Part shown: positions 12,501-24,500 of the stretch, piece after piece
Position numbering within the stretch: position 1 is the first letter of the stretch
How the letters are laid out: every line of letters starts with the position of its first letter
Assembly (NCBI RefSeq): GCF_900497805.2
Contig: NW_020954557.1
Span: 124,001 to 188,000 of the forward strand
Direction: 5' to 3'
Length of the DNA: 64,000 bases
Source: Vombatus ursinus
Lineage: Eukaryota > Chordata > Mammalia > Diprotodontia > Vombatidae
Notes under the pieces: model-generated
What the model was told of the DNA's origin: nothing
Database searches by the model: none
What the model saw: the letters and a program-made list of their open reading frames with translations, nothing else
Position numbers and translations under genes: made by a program

Positions 12501-15500
12501 AGTATCAGCAGCAATTAGAACCCAAGTTCTCTGAGTCCAAACACATGGCTCTTATTCACTACAGGAGTATTCTAAGAGGCCAATACCTGGATAGGAATTC
12601 CATCTAATAATGATTCATATTTATATAGCATTCAAAGTTTAAAAAAGTGCATATTGCATATACACCATGACACTCACAAGAACTCCGTGAAGTAATTGAT
12701 ACAGGTATTATCTCTATTTAGCAAATAAGAAAAAACACTAATGCTGAGGTGGGTTAAGTGGCCCTGGGGAACACAGTTACCCCATTTTTTCAGACTTGAT
12801 GTCTAGTACTATACTAATTATATCCTTGCTCCACCAAGTCATCAGTGAAAGACCTCTAGTATAGAAGAATTCACCTTCCAAAGTTGCCCATTCCATTTTT
12901 TGATACATCTAATTCCCCCCAACTACTAGTGTGTTTTCCCTAAACTATCCTGTATTCATTTTGTATATTATCAATATGTATTTACATCTCTAGATGTTGT
13001 CTCATTATTAGAATATAAACTCCTTGCAGGCAGGAATGTTATTTGCTTTTATCTTTGTAACCCTGTGTGCTTAGCACAATACCTGATCTGTAATAAATGC
13101 TTGTTGGTTGACTGAAATGTGAATGAGATAGAATAAACAGAGAACCCCGATGGCGACTTTGAGGGAGACACTAAAAAAAAAGTATAATACTTTATTCACT
13201 GAAATGAATTAGTTTAAATGTGAAGACATTTAATCTTTTAAAAATTGACACCTATTTAAGGATTTACTAATCTGTGAACCCTCTTCTTTTAGAAACCAAA
13301 GAAGAAATATGGACAGGTCTTAAGAATAATGATACACCAGCTTTATTTAAGTGGTCAGATGGCACTGAAGTGACTCTTACTTACTGGGACCAAAATGAAC
13401 CAAATATTCCCTACAATAAAACTCCTAACTGTGTTTGCTATTCAGGAAAGGTAGGAAGCATCTGGGGTTTGTTTATGATACTGTTGTGTAATCTGACCAC
13501 AAGAATGTTTTTTAAATGAGTGGGAGCCTCAATTTGTTTGTAAATAAATTGGAAAAAGAGAGAAAGAATCAGCACCAAGCAGATAAGGGTTCTCCCTGTC
13601 TCTATCTCCGCAATAAGTTTGTTGTTGTCCGGTTGTGTCTGAGTCTTCGCGACCCCATTAGGTAAAGGTTAATTACAGACTAAGCTATCCCTGCCCTCTC
13701 TACCTAAATACTTTGTATTTAATTATCTTATATTTATTTCTATTTATTCTCTTTATACTTATTGTGTATTTACACATATACATATGTGTATGTTATATAT
13801 GTATATGTGTGTATAAAATACTTGCCTTCCTCTACCCCCACCCCTACCCCCAATTAGAATAGGATTCCTTGAGAGTAGGGATTGTTTCATTCTTTGTATT
13901 TGTATACCTAGTGCCTAGAACGTTGTGCCTAGTCTTTGGCACACAGTAGGCCCTTAATAAATGCTGTCTGGCTCCTCACATAGTAAACACATTGAGAGGA
14001 GGAACGGTCGCAACTCACTCTAAGTCTTCCAGCCATTGAGCACAATGCCTCTCATAGTTGATACAGATCTGCCAATAATTATGACAACAGATGAAGGGTG
14101 TCCTATCAAACAAATAATACCTAAATAATCTTCTACCTATAATAAGCTAAAGGGGCTCTACCACAATCTTCACCTATAGAACCAGTTATGCACCGTTCTA
14201 TTTAGGACCTTGAAGCTGAATTTAGTTTCTGCACTGATTCTGGGGTTAGCGGCCCTGGGTTCAAACTCCAACTCTAACAGTTACTATTTGTGTCACCTTG
14301 GGCAAATCACTTAACCTCTCTGGGTTTCAGTTTCCTTAGCTGTAAAATGCAACCACCAGAGGTTCCTTTTAGCTCTAACTCTAAGGTCCTGTAATCATAG
14401 GACTATGATCCCTCCACAGAGATCTCCAATATAATTTCCTTTTATTCATGTTAACAAGCATTAATTAAGTATGTTCTGTGTTCCAAGTACTGTGCTAAGC
14501 ACTTTTAGAAATTATTCTGGTATTTAAAACAGGATTGCAGCATAAATACTAACTATATGTAAAACTTCATTTGAAAAAGCTATAATACGCACAAAAACTC
14601 AAAAGAACTTTTAAGTCATTGTGGTAATATTAAATTCTGACCATACCAAGAGCTTAAAACAAAGGCTTGTTACTAATAGGAGCAGATTCAAGATGATCTG
14701 GTCACATCATGTGCATGGTTAATTTTTATACAGGGGGAGGGTGCTTCTTTGTGTTGCTTTTGCTGTTATCCTGTACTTGGCATTCTCTTTCACTATAACT
14801 ACTGAATTCCTAATCCCTGTGTTTTAGAACTACCTTTTGCCTAGGTGAAAACCCCTTCCCCCTAGAATTTCTTCCATAACCATCTTCCTCTGTACTTCCT
14901 TTTACATTGTGCTTTTTGGAATCTTCCTCCGTGGTTATCATGCTCCCCTTGACTTGGCTCTCTTCTCATACTCTTTCCGTATTCTGATGCTCACTGAAAC
15001 CTAGGGTTTTTTTTTTTCCCTCAAGCTACCACATCTTTTGGAATCCTCTTCAAGGCTGACTGTTCTTTTTCTCACGCTCTGTGACACATGGGGCCAAGGA
15101 AAGGAGTCGGCATACTTCTAACTTTCTATTGCCACTTACACCCTGACTTCATCACCTTCACTTAGCAACTACCTCTCACTTTAAAATCCATCCCATTCTG
15201 GCCAGATCTTTGTTCTTACCTGTGGACCTCCAGGTCAGTCTCTTCTCCAGTAAGTCCAATAACCTCACTTACTGTCTGCTTCTCCACCCTAAATTCTTCC
15301 CTGTTCACATACCCTCACCTCCCAGTTCTTCATTCTCAATTCCTATAACCTCTTTTTAGTCCAACTCAACCACACATAAGTAGCTGTACATTAGATCACT
15401 TTCACTACAGCAGTTGGAATTATTTTGGGTTCTCTATATGAGTCTTTGGAGTTTTTTTAATTAAAATGAGGAAACTTGATCAGTTTTTGCTACCCATTTC

Positions 15501-18500
15501 TGTTCCTCCATTTGGCAGCTAATACCTCTTAAATTGAGTAACTCGGCATCCACACCAGTAAGAGGAAGTGGAAAAACACCATGTAAAACATTATGAGTTC
15601 AAAAGAGATTTATTAGAAGATAATCTTTACCAGCTGGCTAAAGAGGGGGGGAGCCCATTGCAGTCCTCCAAATCTGTGTCTTGATTGATAGAATGATGTG
15701 GTAACCCCTCCAAAAACAGTTTCTAAGTTTCATTTTTGTACAGGAAAAATTATATCTCTGGTGTGTGTTAGAAACGTTCCCTCCAGAAATATACTTAGTT
15801 TTTCACAACATGACTACTATGGAAGTGTTATGCTTGACTACACATCTATAACCTGTATCGAGATGCTTGCCTTTTCAATGAGGGTGGGTGGGGAGGGAGG
15901 AAGGGAGAAAATTTGTAACCCCAAGTTTTAAAAACGCATGTTAAAAAAATTAATTAATTTAAAAAAAGAAATGTTCCCTCCATTTGGGGGGAGCAAGGTT
16001 TTCGATTATCTCTGTTTTTAAAATCTGTGCTTTGAGTGTAGTAATTAGTTGAGTTGTTATGTGACTGTGGAACTGTGATGTTTCCTCATTTACCTGTGGG
16101 ACTTGTGGCTAGTTAACAAAGGACTGTGGAAGGTCTTGTCCACCATCCCAGTGCTATGGGACACTTTGGAACCTAATTAATACTTCTTTATGAAGTTATA
16201 ATTGGGGAAATTGGGGGAGACATTGACTGGCTTCAAGGGTGAAAGGAAAGCACTTAAAACTACATAGGCATATGGGATGGTAGCCAATTCAAAATTCTTT
16301 GTCCAGTGCCATTCCTGGCCTTAGATTGGTCTTTCAAGTGAGGATCAAAGGCCTTCTGAAGGTGCTTTTTCATTTTTTTCCCTTGGAATTCTATATATGA
16401 ACTCTAACTGAGATTCAGGAGGGAATAAAGTTCTAAAACAGATCCTAACAGGGAGATAAAAGTCTTAATTTTTAATAATATAGCCATGTATTAATGTGTA
16501 TATTCATGTAGTTTATTTTTTAGCAAGCAGTATCAATTTGTTCACATTCCCCAAGGAAAATATTGTACTTGCAGTCAAAAAATTCAAAGAAATAAAGAGA
16601 TCCTTATACATAATCAGAAGGGTTGTGGAAAGGAAACCATAAACCAGACACTATGAAATGAATTGCGGCCATCATAGCTGTAGGGGCCCTACAAAATATC
16701 CCCTTTCCAAGCATCTATGAGAATCTCTAGTTACAATTCTAAGGAGAATGAGTTGTTTTCAGACTTTTTTTAAGGCAACATGACAGATGATGAGAGCTCA
16801 AATACATAGGACCTTAAGGTTTACAAAGTACTTTCCTTACCATATCACTTTGAGATCATAGGAGCCTAAATTTATGAGTTTGAAGGGACCCTAATGGTCA
16901 TCACTCTAACACCCTCATTTAACAGATGAGAAAAGTTGCTTGATATGGCTAGAGTCACACAGCCACTGTCAAAGGCAGGATTTGACCCTGAATCTTTCTG
17001 ACCCCAACTCCAGAACTCTACCCCCATACCATGGTGCTTCTCTACATATGAATTCTAGGTAGTACACATATTATTCTCATTTTACAAATGAGGAAACAGA
17101 GACCCAGAAAGGTTAAGTAAGTGAATGCCCAAGGGCCATACTGTTTGTGGGTGAATCTTGGCCATCCTAGATGTCTTGTGGAAGAAGATTATCTAGTGTT
17201 CTATTCTCTTTGAAACAGACTTCCCACTTTTTTTCCTGTCTCAAAGGATAATGTAGTCAATTAAGAGTGATGATAAAGCTCATGAGAAGACGAAATTAGT
17301 GTCCCCTAGGACCTTGTTGTGATGCTGACAGCCTATCTGGGGCAGTGTCCCTGTAGAACAAATGAGAGCCTCTCTAAGGGGCTCTCATCTTTATTATTTG
17401 ATGAGAAGAGAAGCAAGTCAGAGTTCAGTTTTAAAGCTTAAAACAAATCCTTTTTTTTCCCCTAAGCAACTTTTCTACTTGTTTTATCACAGTTAGGTCA
17501 CTGGAGAGTCCAGTCCTGTGAAAAGAAACTCAAGTATGTATGCAAGAAAACAGGAAAGACGATCAATGAAACAAGATTGGATAAGGACTGCCCTCAAGAA
17601 GAGGTATATTGAAATCTCTAAGCCAACATGGAGCCTGTCTTAGCCAGAAATGGTGTTTGGAGGGGGCGGGAGGTTGGGGGAATGAGGAGAAAATGTTGTT
17701 TCTTGACCAGGAGTTCTTAATAGTAGGGTCTGTGAACTTGTTTTCTAAGTATCTTATTAACTGTTTTTCAAGAATTGATTTCCTTTGGAATCCTATGTAT
17801 TTTATTTTATGTATTTAAAAACATTATTATCAGAAAGGATCCATAGGCTTCACTGGATTTCCAAAGGGGTCCAAAAAGTTAAGAACCCTTGTACCAGACC
17901 AAACCAAAGGTTCAGAGTAGGTAAAACAAAATTTTCATTTGGAGAGTTATATATTGGGATATCACTACACCCAAGAAGTCATGCAAAAACATATATATGA
18001 TCACTGCTTCATATACTACTGTACTCTGGGGTTGGTTTAGTCATATGTCTTCCTCTGTCTGGATTCTGTTGTCTCCTACCTCAGCATGTAGAGACATTAA
18101 ACTGCTAGCTCCCCCCTCCACCCCAATTAAATTGAGTTTAGGATTTTATGTTTAATGCTTCAGTACTTTGAGTCAGAGAGATGTTGCCTATCTTGGAATA
18201 CTCTGTAGTAGTAATAACCTGCTCTGATTTAGGGCTGGGAGAGGCATGGAGAAGCATGTTACAAGATCTTTAAGGATGAGGTCCCCTTTGGAACTCACTG
18301 CAATCTCACAATAACTAGCAGGTATGGCAGCCATCAGGTAAGCTGTATGTTCATAGGAGCATAGATCTGAAGCTGGAAGGGACCCCAGAGGTTATCTAGT
18401 TCAACCCCCATGTTTTACAGGTGAGGAAACTGAGGTCCCAGGGAAATTAAGTGACTTGTCCAAGATCACACAAATCTTAAGCATTAGTGGCAAATTTTGA

Positions 18501-21500
18501 GCGCAAATCCTCTAAATTCAGAAGCCAGTGGGCTGTCTGCTTCATCTAAGAAGGCATCAGTTTTTTTCTAATCTTTTGCCAAGTCATGTGATTTCTTCCT
18601 CTGCAACATCTCTCACCTCCTTCTCCATATTCAAATGGCCACAGTCTTGTTCAGGTCCTCTTTACTTCTCACCTGGATTATTTTAATTGTCTCCTGATTG
18701 GTCTCCTTGCCTCAAGTCTTTCCCTTCTGGAGTGGTGGGGGGGAAAAGACATTCTCTGCATGGCTACCAATGTGTTTTTCCAAAAGTCCATGTCTGACCT
18801 TGTCACTTGCCTACTCAATAAATCCCCTAGTTCCCTATTACCTTTACTGTGAAAAAGCAAACTCCTCTGGATGGCATTTAAAGCCCTTCACAGTTTCGCT
18901 TTGTTAGAGATTACTGCCCTTTGCAGATTCTACAATCTAGCCAAAACGGCCTTCTTACCGGCCCTTACACATGATCGCCGTCTGCTGTACCCTTGCCTTT
19001 GCACCAGTTGGTCCTTATACTCAGCATGCTCTCCCTTCTTACCTCTGGGTGTCCTTCAGAGCTCATCTCAAGTGTTGGCTTGTTCATGAGGGATTTTGTG
19101 AACCCCTCACTTGCTATTCTCTCGACAGAATATATATTTCATTTTTGTCCCGGTGCCCAGTTCTTGGCACACAGTAGGCACTTAATGAATACTCATTGAT
19201 TGATTCTGGGGGAGGGCAGTCAGGGTTAAGTGACTTGCCCAGGGTCAAATAGCTAGTAAATCTGCAGCCAGATTTGAACTCAGGTCCTCCTGACTCCAAG
19301 GCCAGTGCTTTATCCGCTGAGCCCCCTAGCTGCCCCTCGTTCTTAAGGAGATGGTAGTCTCTTTCACCAGTATAGTAATTTGATACTGAAAATTATCATG
19401 AACAAGCCATTTGAACCTTCTTTTACAGATTTGAGCAAGAATTCTTAAACAACATGATTAAAAAGTACAGTAAAGGTGGAGGAAAATTCTTTTGGGCTGG
19501 CTTGAGAGATGAAGATTCACGAGGAGAATATAGATGGGCCAGTGTAGATGGGATGAAGCCAGTTGTGACCTACGTAAACTGGAATTCTCTTGAGCCAGGT
19601 AAATGCCTCCACTTTGAAAGGAGTAGAATAAGATACCTTGTTAAATTGAATCTTTCTCAAATGTCTTCTCTGTTTGACAACTTTGCTGAAATTTGTTTTT
19701 GGCTAATAATAACATTTAATTTAATTGAACAAGTGTTTGTGATAAGTGGATTCTTGTATGGAAAGCTTTGTATTGAATTCTGAAGGTAATACAACGTTTT
19801 TAGGCAAAAATCTAATGACATTCCTTAAATAAGAGCAGTTGACTATGTCTTATCTATTCAGTCCTTGACCATCAAACCAAAGGTAATAGTCACTAGAGTG
19901 TTTGAGGCAGTGTGGTATGGTGAAGCATTGAATTTGGAGTCAGAGGACCTAGGTTCAAATTCCAGTTTTGACACTTTGTGACCTTGGTCAAGTCCTCTAT
20001 GGGTATCCTCATGTATGAAATAAAAGTGTTGGCCCAGATAAACTCTCACATCCCTTCCATCTCTAAATCTTTTATCTACCCTTAGAATGTAAGCTCCTTC
20101 TGGACAGAGACTGTGTCATTTTCGCCTTTTCGTTCCCAGTGCTTAGAATAGTGCCTGGCAGACGCATAGTAGGCATTTTATAACTGCTCATTTGTTGATT
20201 GATTGCTATATGATACAAAATCTGCTTTGCAGTGGAGCAGTTGAGACTATCAACCCTTCTCATATAGACTATCACTTAATGACATGACTCTTAATAACTA
20301 GAGCTGATTTTCACATCTCTTTTATTACTTCAGCCAAAATCCAGAAATGCTGCTGTGAAATAGCACACCTGTTTTCATTACTCAATTGCCGCTTATGTTC
20401 TTAATTCCTTCTCCAGTATCAGATAATTGCTGGGCCCTACTGTTCATAGAAGACAGCTAGGTGGCTCAGTGGATATAGTGCTGGGCTTGGAATCAGGAAG
20501 ACTCATCTTCATGAGTTCAAATCCAGAGTTAGACTCTGGGCAAGTCATTTGACCCTGTTTGCCTCAGGTTCTTCATCTGCCAAATGAGCTGGAGAAGTAA
20601 ATGGCAAAGCAGTTCAGTATCTTTGCCAAGAAAACTCCAAATGGGGTCACAAAGTGTCAGACACAACTGAAACAATTCAACAACAACTGTTCATAAAAGG
20701 TGGAAAGGCAGGACCAAGATAGGAAGGATTTTACTTCATCTATAGGTGAGCTAGTCCATCTCTGGATGATTTTGAGCACTGACTATGATTATAATTGGTT
20801 AGATCCATAGCATTAAATTACAAAACATTCTACTTTCTCTAATCTTTGAATTGTGTGAATTTCACTTGTTATTGTCTGATATAGTAACTGTAGTTGGGAC
20901 TTAATGGAAGCTATTAGCAGTGTTTGACCTCTACCTGGTAGACTTGGAAAGTTCCTACTTAATAAGCCACTACTTGGTAGAATGGATCAAGCACGGGACC
21001 TGAAATTAGGAAGACCAGAGTTCAAATCCAGCCTCAGACACCAGCATGACCCTCAGCAAGTCAACCCCTCTTTTCCTCAGTTTCCTCAACTATAAAGTGG
21101 GCATAATAACATTTACTTGCCAAGGTTGTTGTGAGAGTCAAATGAGATAATAATTGTAAAGTACTTAGCACAGTTCCTGGAACACAGTAAATGCTATATA
21201 AATGTTAGCTATTATTATTACCAAACTTTCTATTTCTCTTGGGGTAGGAGAGGGAATATATAGCCCTGTGAGGTTGGTGTGATTGAGGTAGGGAAAGGAA
21301 GTGGATAAAGTACTAGACCTGAAGCCAGGAGTTTAACTGGCTCTGTGACACTGGGAAGATGTCTTTCTGCCTCAGTTTCCTCATCTGTAAAATGGGAATA
21401 ATAATAGCACCTACTTCAATTGTGGTGAAGAGAAAATAAAATAATATTTGTAACATAGTCTGTAGACCTTAATGTGCTATGTAAATCTATTAAGAAAGTT

Positions 21501-24500
21501 TTCTAGGTCCAGGTCTAGAGAGTCATGAGTTCCCATGAAATTGTGATTTAGAGACAAATCCCAAGAATCTTCTCCCACTCGTGTTCAGTAATTACTATAA
21601 TTCTAAATCTGAAACCAAAGAACCTGTGTTCAAACCCAAGCTCTGCCATTTATTAGCTATATGACCTTGAAAAAGTCACCCAGTTTCCTTAATAAAAAAT
21701 CAGCAAGCATTTATTAAGTTCCTACTGTATACTAGGTATTATACAAGGTACTGAGGATGTAAAAACAAGGAATGGTTGGACTGAGTGATCTCTAAGTTCT
21801 CTTCTTTCTTTTATTTTATATGTTGTGATATTTTGGAAAATCAGTCTGACCTGGGAATTTCTATTCCAGGGATCCCCAGCCATTCCATGGGAGCTAGAAG
21901 TAGATTCCCAGGCCTTAACCAGTAGATGTCTGAGCAAGTTGCTGCCGCCGCCATGAGCCCTTGAGTCCTAGACAGGAGGGGAGCCCTAGCTCAGATTTCA
22001 CTTCCCATCAGCAGCCCCCTTGATCTCAGGACTTGAGGGAAATCAGCATATGCTCATCCTCAGTGGTTGGGGAGCCCTGTTATATCCTTAGATTTAATAG
22101 TTGTAATTATAAAGTGTTAAAATGAAAAGATTTGACATCTCAGTTCCAATTTACCATGGTTCATCTTTGCTACCTTCTCCAGATTTTGAGCCTTCACTTG
22201 CCCTATTTTGACCAGTAGTTCCTACACATGGCTGCCAGAATAACCTTGCTCAAAAAAATAGTTTGGATCACATCTCCAGAGGTCCCATGGTTGAGTGTTA
22301 TTTTGTTTTGAAGTCTGAATCCTCCTGCTTGGACCAATCTAAGTGCCCTAGTTAACAGATCTCTTGGTCCTCTTGTATAAGTCAATTCCTTATTCCTTTC
22401 ACTTCATCCTTCATCCTTCTCCCTCTCTTTTTCCTTCTTCTTCCCCCTCAAAAGAAAGAATAGAAACACTAGAAATTGTGCGTGTTGTTTTGTTTTAAAA
22501 AACAAAAACTAACCTTTTCATTCACTGGTCAAATTGTAGCTTCACCAGGTGGATGTGTAGCTCTTGCAAGTGGAAATTCACTTGGAAAATGGGAGGTCAA
22601 GGATTGTAAAAGCTTCAAAGCCCTTTCTATTTGCAAGAAAAGAATTGGGCCCCCAGAGCATGAGGAAGCAGTTCCTAAACCTGATGATCCCTGTCCCAGT
22701 GGATGGCACAGTTTACCAACAGGGCTTTCCTGTTATAAGGTAAAACAACATTCTTAATTAAATTAATCCTTTAACGTTATTAAATCATGACTTACTTCTT
22801 CCTCTGGGCAGCTAGGTGGCACAGTGGATAAAGTACCCAGTCCAGAGTCAGGAAGATTTGTCTTCCTGAGTTCAAATCTGCCTTAGACACTTACTAGGTG
22901 TGACCTTGGCAAGTCACTTAACCCTGTTGGCCTCAGTTTCGTCATCTGTAAAATGAACTGGAGAAGGAAATAGTAAGTTCCTCCAAAATCTTTGCCAAGA
23001 AAATCCAAAACAGGGGCAGCTAGGTGGTGCAGTGGATAGAGTACCAGCCCTGGAGTCAGGAGGACCTGAGTTCAAATTGGGCCTCAGACACATGATACTC
23101 ATTAGCTGTGTGACCTTGGGCAAGTCACTAACCCCGATTGCCTTGCCAAAACACACACACACACACACACACGAAAGAAAACCCCAAACAGGGTCAAGGA
23201 AAGTTGGACACGACTGAAAAATGATTGAAGAATATCAACAACCTCTTTCTGTTGTCATTGTTCATGTTTGTATGATAACATTGTCGCACTGTCCTTCTAC
23301 TGTCTTGTATGCTCCTCATAACTCAGATGCTCAGTGTGATCATTTTTAAACCTTTTGAAAATCAAATGCTTCCTCACTCTAAAGTGTGGAGTACTTATTA
23401 TCAGATTCTTGGTTGTTTTGTTTTCCTGAAACCTTAGAAACAAGTAAAATGACCACATGTTTTAGTGCGGCCCACTTTGAAAGTTCTGTGAATCATTTTA
23501 TTTCTATAAAATTGGAATAAATTTATTTTTTTTTTACTTTTTAAGCTGTTTCACAAAGAGAGAGTTGTAAGAAAAAGAACTTGGGAAGAGGCTGAAAGAT
23601 TTTGCGAAGCACTTGGAGCACATCTTCCTAGTTTTAACCAAATGGAGGAGATGAAGGAATTTCTTAGTTTTCTAAAGAGCCAGCTAAGGTAATAACTTTA
23701 AAGGCAGATTATAACAAGTAAATATAATAATGATGTCCTTTGTGCATTTGTGTTCTCATCTTCTGGGAGAGTATTCTTTCAAAGAGCATTTATTAAGTGC
23801 CTGATAGATAATAATAGCTAGCATTTAAAATTGTATATTATATATGTACACTTTAAAATTATATTTAAAAACTGTGGTAGGAGCTAGAGAAGATACAAAA
23901 TGAATGAGATATGGCACCAGCCCTAAAGGAAATTACAAGCTAAGAGAAGCAAAAGTGATGATGATAATCATAATAGTGACACCGAATTCTAGAATATAAA
24001 GCATTGTCCTCATAGGAGCACTCACTGTAAGGTAGGTAACTACAAAAAACTACAGTAGCAGAATGTAACAAGTATCCTGAGCAGAGTATAAAAAAGGGCT
24101 GTGAGCATTCAGTGGAGGTGAAGTTCACTGGGACAGATAGGGATGGCTTTATGAGAGCAGTAACATTTGAGTTGAGCCTTGATAGAAGGAGAAATAAAAT
24201 TTGGATAGGGAGAAATGGATGGGAGGGAAAGGCAAGTTAGGGTGCTATGATCAGAGCTATAATTTAGGAATGTAATTTTTGGCAGCAATGTGTAGGATGA
24301 AATGGAGTAGAAAGAAACTAGAAATGAGGATACCAGTGAGGCTACTGCACAAATATAGAAAAGAGATAAGGAGTCCTGGAACAAGGGTGTTTACAGTGAG
24401 AATTAGGAGGAAGGAACAAGTAAAAGAGATATTGAGGAAATAGAAGAAACAAGCCTTGGTGACTGATGGAATGTGGAAAACAAGGGAGAGGGGGAGGAAT

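Larger units (their letters stand above)
7980..13292 (+). other. LY75 intron (5.3 kb)
   Basis: Mostly mobile-element debris: hAT-like MITE (8447-8708), reversed L2 (8881-9750), L1 ORF2 fragment (9755-10660), MIR-type SINE (10766-11012), tandem repeat (11130-11470), two THER-type SINEs and a MIR (12095-12790), and an L2 tail (12940-13125). In 11475-12090 I see nothing recognisable. Confidence 0.75.
13451..17492 (+). other. LY75 intron (4.0 kb)
   Basis: Carries a reversed SINE scrap (13614-13664), L2 tails (13670-13975; reversed, 14450-14510), a MIR (14190-14405), an L2 endonuclease-region fragment (about 14750-15390), an L1 3' end (15775-15970) and a MIR split by a THER-type SINE (16795-17165). 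In 15970-16790 I see no recognisable feature. Confidence 0.75.
18322..19428 (+). other. LY75 intron (1.1 kb)
   Basis: Almost entirely repeats: THER1-type SINE (18350-18545), L2 sense 3' part (18545-19205) and a reversed SINE set onto the L2 tail (19206-19337). Confidence 0.8.
19599..22539 (+). other. LY75 intron (2.9 kb)
   Basis: Repeats: MIR (19895-20080), L2 tail (20080-20215), long-tailed SINE (20449-20690), three MIR-type SINEs (20990-21215, 21290-21490, 21600-21835, the last interrupted) and an L2 scrap (22195-22385). In 21840-22190 I see nothing recognisable. Confidence 0.75.
22740..23545 (+). other. LY75 intron (0.8 kb) with SINE inside SINE
   Basis: More than half is the nested SINE pair (22807-23240). 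The remaining 23245-23545 shows nothing I recognise. Confidence 0.8.
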
